DNA of 64,000 nt, taken from NCBI GenBank assembly GCA_001632425.1, contig KV425630.1, forward strand, positions 58,588-122,587, written 5' to 3'. The translations under genes were made by a program, and so were the position numbers. Shown one piece after another: positions 56,552 to 64,000 of the stretch (positions are counted from its first letter, which is position 1; every line of letters starts with the position of its first letter). Below the pieces are notes generated by a model that worked only from the letters and a program-made list of their open reading frames with translations, was not told the DNA's origin and searched no databases. This stretch comes from Neolentinus lepideus HHB14362 ss-1. Lineage: Eukaryota > Basidiomycota > Agaricomycetes > Gloeophyllales > Gloeophyllaceae.

Positions 56552-59500
56552 TTACAAGGCATCTGGCGAAATATCGCCCAAGGTCGTGAGGTCAGCAACG
56601 CTCCGCGCGCTGTACAATGAGCGTGTCTCTTCATCATAAGCCGACTGCGCGTCGATGGTTTCGTCAAAGTAGTGATGAGCAAGACTCCGCGGCGCTGTAG
56701 ATATAACATGGTTAGTTCATGTCAAGATATTGGAAGGAAGAGGACGCACTTTTGGGTGTCTTGGGCAACCGACAGTTTACGCCGCTTTGTAAGATGTGGT
56801 AAGCCACCAAGCCAGACCTGCGAGTCAAAGGTGAGCGTGAGCGAACACGAACAGGCAGAAACTGCGGCTGACCATCCTGTTTGATGAGACGCTCCAAGGC
56901 CACGTCCATCGTCGGCATGGAAGAACTAGAAACAACATCAAAACAATGCGGGACTACCAGATCCGCCGCTCATACCTCATAGAACCAGACATAGTCGCGG
57001 AAATGAGGATCCCGATCGAGCTTGGGATTGCCGCCGTTCGTTGCACGACGGCCTTCCAAGTCTCGACCGAAGATATGGATGATGCGATGCTGAATCTCTT
57101 CAGCAACACCGACGAGATTCATATAATCCCCGCTTCCAGTCGGGCACTCCACCTGAGAAAAAATCAGATCTTCCCGAGTCCCTCAGAATCCGGTCTCTCT
57201 AACCTGTACGTCGTCGCCATAGTATTGGTAGAACCTCTGGAGGCTTTCGATTAGCAAAAAGTTGACCGCCAGCCCTGGGCACAACAAGTCGTCAGAAAAC
57301 GATCACACTCTATGCGTCGGACTATGCTCACAAATCGGTCCCCTCCAGTTCGAATTACCCCCAAACATCCCAGACTTGGAGTCACCAGGCCAGTAGTTGA
57401 CCTCGTACCGTTGTCCGTGAACGTCCATCCCCCACGGGTGCTCTTTATGCAATTTGGACAACCTAACAATAGCAACGTCAGAAAGCAAAATGAATGAACT
57501 GCGAATTACGCACGATCGAATCCCGTATTCGCTCAAGAACTCATCTTCGTCCAGCATCTTCTCCAATATCTTCACGAGCCGCTCCTTGCTGCACAGCGCC
57601 AACAGTCTCCGCTCGCCCCGGCCACGCACTACACAAACCCGCTTCAGCACCCCCGCCACGTCAGACCCAAAATTTCAACAACCCACCTTTCATATTCGCC
57701 ATATTCCGCTCTGCCTCCGGCCTATTATCAATGAACCACTCCATCCGCTTCTTAAAGCCCGGGAACCGGTTAATCTGCGACGGCTCCAGCACAAGCGTCG
57801 CATACAGCGGAATCAGCCCGACAAGACTGCGCACGGGCAGCTGCGTCGAGTTGTGCTCGTCAAACTGGATCGCGTCATAGTACAGCCCGTCTTGCTCGTT
57901 CCACAGACTCAGCTGGTTGTCGCCCGAGCGGAACGTCATAGCGTCAGAGATGAAGATAAAATGCTATGGAAGACGAGATCAGCACGACGAGCGGTGAGGG
58001 TGAGGATGAGGGAGAGTAGCACCTCGTAAAACTTGGACGCAATATCCTCATACACCGGATTATGCTTCGCCAGCTCAAGCGCCATATTCAACCTACAAGC
58101 ATCGTGTCAGATCCCATCTCTCGTCCTTGCCACACTGCTCACATATTCAAGCAGTAAAACGCCATCCACGCCGTCCCATCCGCCTGGCGCAGCGTCCCAC
58201 CGGTCGGCAGCGGTTCCGACCGGTTGAACAGACCAATATTATCCAGACCGAGGAACCCACCCTCAAAGACACCATTCCCGCCCGAGTCCTTGCGGTTCAC
58301 CCACCACGTAAAATTGATCATCAGCTTCTGAAACACACGCTCCAGGAAGCCAAGATCCTCCTTGCCATAGAGCTTCCGCTCAATCTTGAACACTCGAAAG
58401 GTCGCCCTGACAGTCCAAAGGATCAACGAACCAAAAATACAACAGAAAGAAGACGCATACCATGCATGCACTGGCGGGTTGACATCCGAAAAGTTCCACT
58501 CGTACGCAGGAATCTGCCCATCCGGCTTCATATACCACTCGCGCGTGAGCAGATCGAGCTGCTTCTTCGCAAACGCAGGGTCAACGACCGCCAGCGGGAT
58601 ACAATGGAACGCAGTGTCCCAAGCCGCAAAAAACGGGTACTCCCACCTAAAAAGGACTGCTCAGCGACATGCACGCCCAAAGACCACCAACTCACTTATC
58701 CGGCATGGACAAAATATCCGCAATATACAAATGCTTCCAATCCCTATTCCGCACATACTTCCTCTCCGGTGGGGGCGGCGGCTGCGCCGGATCCCCCTCA
58801 ATCCACGCATTCTGCACAAACTGATAATACTGCTTCGTCCACAGCATCCCCGAAAACGCCTGGCGCATAATCGACCGCAAATCATCCGAAATCGGGCCCA
58901 GCACCAGCGCATTATAAAACTCATTCGTCTCCTCCCTCCGCTCCTCGATCGTGTCGTCAAACAGGCCCTCGTCCTCGACGCTCGGGTCCTGCGCGGGCGT
59001 CAGCGGCGTGAGCTTCAGCCGCACGACCGCGCACCCGCCCCCCGGCGGCACGTCCGCGAACACGTAGTGCGCGCCCGCCTTGGTGCCCCGCTTCTCCGGG
59101 TTCACGAACCCCGGCGCCGGCGGGAACGGCGTGCGCGGGCCCTGCTCCTCCTCCTCGCTCTCGTCGAGCCCCGTTGCGCTCGTGCCGCCGGATGCCGTGC
59201 GCGAGTGGATCTTGCTGAAGAACGCGCCCTCGCCGTCGGTGGGCGGCCGGTGGCCCGGGATGATGTGGTCGTGGAAGGCGTCTTTCACGTACGGCGTCTC
59301 GTTCTGGCCTCCGTACAGCCTGAAAAAGTTCGTGTTGTTTTCCGTAAAGAGCAGCTCCGGCTCGACCGACTGCTCTTCGCCCTCGGCTTCACCGTCTGGC
59401 ATTTCCCCAGACGGGCCGACGGGAGGAGGGGAGGAAAGACAGTACAGGTTGTACTTGCCCAAACTGTGGTGCTGGGCCTGGATAGTGTTTTCGTTCTTGG

Positions 59501-60544
59501 CGTGAAGAACGGGCTTGGGAGGGTGGTTGGTGTCCCAAGACCAGGTGTTTGGGAAGAACAGCTGAGGGATGACATGGAGCGTCGCCGGTTCTGGGCCGCG
59601 ATTGTACGACGCGATACGAATGTAAACGCTCGTCGGATCGTCCTCGTCCTTGGCATACTGTAAAAACCATGCGTCAATACACTTCTTCCATGGGACTCGT
59701 TCCACACACCTCAACAAACACATCCCAGTAGCGGTCCTCATCAAACGCATCCGTATCCAGAATCTCAAACTCGCTAACCTCGCGGTCGCGGCTCACATTC
59801 TCCCTCACAAGCTCCTCATACGGATACTCCTTCTGCGGATACTTGTACAAAAACTTCATGTACGCGTGCGACGGGCTCGAGTCGAGGTAGTAATACAGCT
59901 CCTTGACGTCCTCGCCGTGGTTGCCCTGGTGCCCGGTGACACCAAAGAGCCGCTCCTTGAGGATGCGGTCCTTGCCGTTCCACAGCGCGAGCGAGAAGCA
60001 GAGCCGCTGGTGGTTGTCCGAGATACCAGCAATCCCGTCCTCGCCCCACCTATATGCGCGCGAGCGCGCGTGCTCGTGCGGGAAGTGGCTCCACGCATCG
60101 CCGTTGAACGAGTAATCCTCACGCACAGTCGCCTGAAAGCCAGTCAGCCGACCGCAAAGAAAAAGAACGCCAGCCACGCACCCACTGCCTGTCACTCAAG
60201 TACGGCCCCCACTTTTTCCAGTGCTTCTCCTTCCGGCCGTCCTGCTCGAGCCTGTACCGCTCCACGCCCGTATACTCCGCGTCCTCCGCGGCGAGCTTCT
60301 CCATCAGCCGCGCCTTGTACGGGCGAGTCTCGCGCTCGACGCCCGCCGCGGCCTCGCCGCTCTTGGGCGAGCCCTCCGCCACTGCATTGGTCTCCAACTT
60401 TGGGAACTTGGGCGGCGGGGCGGACTCGGCCCTGGGTATCTCGATGGTCAGCGCGGGCCCGTCGCCGGCGCCGTTGGAGCCGTTCTGGGGCTGCTGGACC
60501 TTGCCGCCGAAGAGCATCGCCTGGACGCGCTGGGCTTTGGACAT
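56552..60544 (-). CDS. GH63-like glycosidase (glucosidase family)
   Basis: Large protein of the GH63-type (alpha/alpha)6-barrel glycosidases, related to mannosyl-oligosaccharide glucosidase and bacterial homologues. From 60544 a short disordered stretch precedes [20 protein letters not shown] and [10 protein letters not shown]. Exon 2 has [60 protein letters not shown] and [19 protein letters not shown]. Later exons include [74 protein letters not shown] and [20 protein letters not shown]. The last gives [14 protein letters not shown] and ends GDISPDAL at 56552. The aromatic and acidic motifs (RWGEDG, DGTAWM, DGLYYD) fit the catalytic barrel. There is no signal peptide, so a cytosolic or unconventional location is likely. 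About 1,000 residues in about ten exons. Substrate is not known. Confidence 0.83.
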
Positions 60545-61043
60545 GGTGGTGGTGGTGGTGAAGTGGTTCTACCCCGCACGGAAGGCGGACGCGACGCGCT
60601 GTTCTGCAAATATAGGCCTGAACGCGAGATGACGTCGTGGCCACGTGCGGGCACATCGTCACGTCTGATGTTCTTCCGTTGATCTCTCGATGCTCTCCAT
60701 AGTCTCGATGCGACACCACAAACATAGAGACTAGTACACGTACGACGTGCAGCTAGAACACTTGTAACGTGGATCGATATGAAAGAAGGGGCGAGTCGGA
60801 ACACGGTGATAACGTTACTCTATACCTGGGAAAGGCAAAAGCTATATGAAGAGCATATCATACCGGCCTGTTTAATGACGCCGATGGACGGGCACTCGTA
60901 AGTGATAAGAGAACAGACTCGGGCTGGATGAGGCCCCTATTACTACTACACGTACGAATGTCATTTTAGTTCCTTATCTGCGCGAGCAAGAGGTGCCCGA
61001 CAAACAACAAATGATCTCGTTACTCCCAAGATTACATTATATA
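60545..61043. promoter_or_regulatory. GH63-like gene upstream region
   Basis: About 500 bp between the GH63-like start and the MITE. Nothing is recognised beyond a likely promoter. CG-rich near 60545, becoming AT-rich toward the MITE. Confidence 0.4.
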
Positions 61044-61467
61044 TGGTGCGTGACACTTAGTCACCGCCACATTGTGACAGTGGCTAATTTTGTCTCGCGG
61101 CGAGATATTATAAAAAATAGTATTATTAACAGATCCTTTGCTACCATAGCAGGGGTGCTATCACGTGGAACGGTGTCGGATACGCGGGTAGGCAATAGCG
61201 GCAATAATTTTGTGCCCACCGATTACGACTATGTATGCAATATTACATAAGATTATTACTATATTTGGTATATATGACATCATGTGGCCAAATTGAGATA
61301 CCAAAAATTTATATCTCATCCAGTTTTGACGCTATCAAAAATCTGTCTGGCGGAATTCATCCCCTGGTCAAAAGGAGCATTTCCACTAGATGGATAATTA
61401 TTCGGACAATTTTTGAGCTTAGGTAATGTCTTGTACAAAAGTAGCGGTGACTAAGTGTCACGCACCA
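61044..61467. mobile_element. MITE of Tc1/mariner type, 424 bp, with TA duplication
   Basis: A non-autonomous DNA transposon. The left end TGGTGCGTGACACTTAGTCA...CCGC (61044-61067) is repeated perfectly in inverted form at the right end (61444-61467), so there are at least 24 bp of perfect terminal inverted repeat. TA is present on both sides (61042-61043 and 61468-61469), as expected of Tc1/mariner target duplication. The 376-bp interior is AT-rich, has no transposase frame, and includes a small stem TGAGAT...ATCTCA at 61294-61318. Perfect ends suggest recent insertion. The superfamily call rests on TIR length and TA duplication; a pogo-like element is an alternative. Confidence 0.88.
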
Positions 61468-61858
61468 TAGCGTGTATCGACGACACGTACAGCGCAGAGT
61501 GCCGTACCTCTCCGTGTGTTACCCCACAAACTTACGTTAACGAGAGCCGAGGGGCCGGCAATCAGGAAATACACGACATCAACCCCAGTAAGAACGCCCA
61601 CAATTTAGTATTGTTTAGTTCTGCTGGCAATCAACGAGCTCGTCTTTGTCGCGTATTGTAGTCAAAAATAGCATGACACGCGTTCTTTTTTCTGAGCTCA
61701 TGTGTTCGATCCCACCCAAACACTCCGCAAAATGTTTTGCTCAGCCCAGCTGGCCTCGCAAGCTCTCGTTTTTGCTTAAGTAAGCTATGCGACGAGCTGG
61801 CCTCGCAAGCTCGCATTTGCTTAAGTAAGCCATACGACGCGCTGAGTTGCAAAGCATA
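61468..61858. other. Short unique stretch between MITE and retroelement
   Basis: About 390 bp without a gene. It contains the direct-repeat pair listed separately. A B-box-like GTTCGATCC occurs near 61710, but no tRNA could be folded from it. Confidence 0.35.
61748..61839. repeat. Two tandem direct repeats of about 46 bp
   Basis: Copies at 61748-61794 and 61795-61839 are head to tail and start AGCTGGCCTCGCAAGCTC. Each contains GCTTAAGTAAGC, a near palindrome. They differ by a few substitutions and a 2-bp length change. They lie 20 bp from the putative LTR end. Confidence 0.8.
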
Positions 61859-62125
61859 TGTAACGTTCGGGCAACGCCTTGCGATGCTACGAACGCACGA
61901 GAGAAGAGAATTCCTTAAGACTAAGTAGAACCGGCGTAAATATACTCGATTTGGGGGTCGAAAGTATTCTACTCTACCTACGAGAATACAAGATGCTTAT
62001 ATATTCTAAGACTACTGATAATCGATGGATCAGGTAGATGACTAAGTCCAAGAAATCAAGAGGGCCTTGCAGTAGGCTGTGCGTTTGATACGTTCGTGAT
62101 CCGATATGATCGCGCGGTTGCTACA
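61859..62125 (-). repeat. Putative 3' LTR of the Ty3/gypsy element
   Basis: On the minus strand a segment begins TGTAGCAACC at 62125 and ends CGTTACA at 61859, with imperfect TGTA...TACA ends and 267 bp length. A purine-rich tract (GCGGGAGGGCG, 62138-62129 or so) lies immediately upstream, as expected of a polypurine primer. TATATAAG at 62003-61996 could be the promoter TATA box. The 5' LTR is outside the window, so the borders are inferred. Confidence 0.5.
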
Positions 62126-62257
62126 TACGCCCTCCCGCAAGTTAGACTGAACTTGCGCATATAAAATTAGAGCATAGGAAGCATAGGATTGCATATGAGA
62201 CAACAAACATTCATACCGTAAACCATACATTATACCATAGGATAATCCGCAAGCAGA

Positions 62258-62683
62258 TTACTGCTTGCCTTGTTCATCAGGATCATCTTCTCCTTCAGCA
62301 TCCTGATCGTAGCTGTAAAGGCCATCACTATCCTTCGGCGTCGCATCCGCGGTCTCATCAACATCCATCGGTTCGATAGCCCTGACTTCTAAACCTGAAA
62401 GTTCCTGAATAACATTGTCCATCTGTACCTCACTGGCTGCATTAGCCGATGAGCCATCATCAGAGGCTACCACATTCCCCGGCAGTTGGGTTTGATTGGT
62501 GGGAGTCATAGCCTGGGTACCGGTTCCGACTGAGGAGTTAGTGTCGGTATGGACGGTTGTGGCCATCTGGCTGTAAGGACCATCCCCGTTCGGCAGGGGA
62601 AGTAATGGTACTGGGAGTTCATGGGCGTCATTACGAGTGATCTCGTCAATCGTGGATACGGAGGCCGAGCGCTCGAGATGCAT
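62258..62683 (-). CDS. Acidic ORF downstream of Pol in the gypsy element
   Basis: A 141-codon frame starting at 62683, 15 nt after the Pol stop, on the same strand. It begins MHLERSASVSTIDEITRN, is rich in Ser/Thr/Asn, and ends in a strongly acidic stretch (YSYDQDAEGEDDPDEQGK). No membrane helix, zinc knuckle or other fold is seen. It occupies the place of env-like or accessory ORFs in some Ty3/gypsy elements, but nothing here resembles an envelope protein. It could be expressed by reinitiation after Pol. It might also be non-coding LTR-proximal sequence, although a 141-codon open frame in phase with the element strand suggests a real product. Confidence 0.5.
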   Translation of the reverse strand: MHLERSASVSTIDEITRNDAHELPVPLLPLPNGDGPYSQMATTVHTDTNSSVGTGTQAMTPTNQTQLPGNVVASDDGSSANAASEVQMDNVIQELSGLEVRAIEPMDVDETADATPKDSDGLYSYDQDAEGEDDPDEQGKQ

Positions 62684-62698
62684 ATCAGGTGATTGTGC

Positions 62699-64000
62699 TC
62701 ACGGCGTAAGGAAGCCGTCATAAGGGGTGGTCGAACGGTGAATGTGTCGGACGGGAGAACGTGAGCGTCGAATGGAGCGCCGGTAACGTGAACGCGATGG
62801 TGAGCGCTGGTAACGGGAGCGTGAAGTCGAGCGCTCATAACGGGAACGCGAGGTAGAGCGCCCATATCGGGAAGGCCCAGCATTTGAGACATAGGTATCC
62901 GTAGGCCTGTGGCGGGTAGAACGACCGCGTCCGCGGTTGCGCCGTCCAGTCCGTCCGCCATTGTCGCGGCCAGTCTCCACAGCTCCTGTTGCACGTAAGT
63001 GAGCGTCGACGATGGCAGCAGTAGCATGGGCACCGATGCTCATATGCTCCTGTGCTGTAGAGAGCATGGTTGCCATGTATGGGTCCATAGACGGCCAAGG
63101 CGATGGTTGGCCATTCGTATGGTGGCGTCGGGGGTTGGGGGGTGGTGCGGGATGATAGCGATATGGAGGAGGGTTTCCGCGGCGATGGGGCATTGTGTTA
63201 GGGAGCTGCGCTTGCCTGTGGTGATTCGAATGTCTCCCAATATACATTTCCCCATCCTCTGCGACATGCAGGGCACCAATAAAAACCTGAGGATCTCCAG
63301 GGGGGTTACCGGTACCAGATGGTAAGTCGGTTATTTGGTTCACACCGAGAGCCTCAAGATATGCTGTTAGCGCTGTCAGATGTCGTATCTCAGCATAAGG
63401 AGACCACGATCGGTCACCAGTTGCCCATAGAATCTCAAAGATCGCGGCAGATCCTTTTCCTTTGTGCGCAAGGATCTTGTCGACGGCCCATTCAGTTGCT
63501 CGTTCATCGAAGCCAGTGACTTGAGGAACAGATCGGCCGGGAAAGCGTCTGTCATCATTAGGATGGTGTATACGCAGCAAAGATGCATGGAAAGACGGGT
63601 GAATGCCGCGTTCGCGCAGTTCAGGAGGTAAATCAAGCTTGTAAGTATTATTACCGAAGTCCTTCAAGATCTTAGAGGGCCCAATATACTTAGGTAGCAG
63701 CTTGCGAGCACGACCTTTCGGAAATTTCAGATTCTGTGTCGATAAGTATACCAAGTCATCCGCAGTGAAGGGGGCCGGTTTCCGCTTCTTGTTAGCATAA
63801 CGCACTTGTTTGACACGCGCGTTAATGATAGCGTCATGCGCAGCCATGACCGCTTCCTTCATTTTCTGCGCGAAGACACATACTCCTGGATACTCACTTT
63901 TGACGTTCCAGATCATCGGAGGAGGCATGCGACCATTGTTCAGGAAGAATGGACTGAAGCCAGTAGTTTCCGACCGAGCGGAATTGATCGCAAATTCTAT
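62699..64000 (-). CDS. Ty3/gypsy Pol C-terminus (integrase end, chromo-like domain, SR tail), 5' partial
   Basis: The frame is open to the window edge. At 64000 it reads IEFAINSARSETTGFSPFFL, then NNGRMPPPMIWNV, the end of the integrase catalytic core as found in gypsy elements. The integrase C-terminal domain follows: RYANKKRKPAPFTADDLVYL, RKLLPKYIGPSKILKDFG and LPPELRERGIHPSFHASLLR. A chromo-like module is EWAVDKILAHKGKGSAAIFE, FEILWATGDRSWSPYAEI. About 180 more residues form a tail rich in Pro/His/Arg with RGRGRSTRHRP. It ends with four 9-residue RYxRSxSRS repeats (62869-62762) and GFLTP at 62699. Chromo-like modules can target chromatin. The SR-type tail is unusual for Pol. Confidence 0.85.
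   Translation of the reverse strand: MEFAINSARSETTGFSPFFLNNGRMPPPMIWNVKSEYPGVCVFAQKMKEAVMAAHDAIINARVKQVRYANKKRKPAPFTADDLVYLSTQNLKFPKGRARKLLPKYIGPSKILKDFGNNTYKLDLPPELRERGIHPSFHASLLRIHHPNDDRRFPGRSVPQVTGFDERATEWAVDKILAHKGKGSAAIFEILWATGDRSWSPYAEIRHLTALTAYLEALGVNQITDLPSGTGNPPGDPQVFIGALHVAEDGEMYIGRHSNHHRQAQLPNTMPHRRGNPPPYRYHPAPPPNPRRHHTNGQPSPWPSMDPYMATMLSTAQEHMSIGAHATAAIVDAHLRATGAVETGRDNGGRTGRRNRGRGRSTRHRPTDTYVSNAGPSRYGRSTSRSRYERSTSRSRYQRSPSRSRYRRSIRRSRSPVRHIHRSTTPYDGFLTP

Larger units (their letters stand above)
61859..64000 (-). mobile_element. Ty3/gypsy LTR retrotransposon, 3' part, cut by the right window edge
   Basis: The element runs leftward from beyond base 64000. In order of its own strand it shows a Pol integrase C-terminus, an additional acidic ORF, a polypurine tract and a putative 3' LTR. 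Gag, protease, reverse transcriptase and most of the integrase lie outside. The visible frames have no stop or shift, so the copy may be recent. Boundary at the left depends on the LTR call. Confidence 0.75.

Noticed and set aside
58386..59663. 425-codon plus-strand frame opposite the GH63-like gene
   Set aside because: It is an antisense shadow of a GC-rich gene; the minus frame has clear family motifs and the plus one is Arg-rich and low in complexity.
61660..61735. tRNA-like GTTCGATCCC B-box
   Set aside because: The T-arm stem around it does not pair and no D-arm, anticodon arm or acceptor stem could be formed. At most a tRNA-derived fragment; not called.

Overview
The window reads as nuclear DNA of a filamentous basidiomycete, most likely an Agaricomycete. 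Genes are dense and lie on both strands, most are cut by many 50-60 nt introns, one BTB/POZ gene belongs to the type expanded in Agaricomycetes, and a Ty3/gypsy retroelement sits at the right edge. Gene models below were spliced by eye from GT-AG (twice GC-AG) signals that restore family consensus across the joins, so exon edges in the less conserved parts are approximate.

Layout. 0-13 kb: HAP2/NF-YA (cut by the left edge), a THO1/SARNP-like SAP protein, the REI1 60S-maturation factor, a large RAX2-type polarity protein, S-adenosylmethionine decarboxylase SPE2, a FAM210/DUF1279 mitochondrial protein, a small coiled-coil protein and a probable complex I accessory subunit. 13-30 kb: a regulator with two tandem Zn2Cys6 domains, then chromosome-cycle genes: DBF4, a gamma-tubulin complex component, CDC6 and SPO11, with a single-pass membrane protein and a BTB protein among them. 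30-36 kb: a phytanoyl-CoA dioxygenase-like enzyme, bifunctional THI6 and a decayed GAL80-like oxidoreductase pseudogene. 36-53 kb: a RhoGAP, a mitochondrial carrier, an RGG-box protein, a RAP1-like telomere protein with three Myb-like repeats, and CDC24. 54-60.5 kb: a GH28 polygalacturonase and a GH63-like glycosidase. 60.5-64 kb: a transposon-rich end with a complete MITE (24-bp perfect terminal repeats, TA duplication), a pair of direct repeats, and the 3' end of a Ty3/gypsy element (putative LTR, an extra acidic ORF, and a Pol C-terminus ending in an SR-repeat tail).

How the genes relate. Most are conserved housekeeping genes with unrelated jobs. Two themes recur. RAX2, CDC24 and the RhoGAP all belong to the Rho-GTPase polarity machinery. 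DBF4 and CDC6 act together at replication origins, and both have MluI-type ACGCGT boxes upstream. The most unusual material is the SR-tailed gypsy element, the RAP1-like protein with a triplicated Myb module, the tandem Zn2Cys6 protein with duplicated exon structure, and the possible SH3 tail on the RAX2-like protein. No CRISPR array, rRNA or convincing tRNA was seen.
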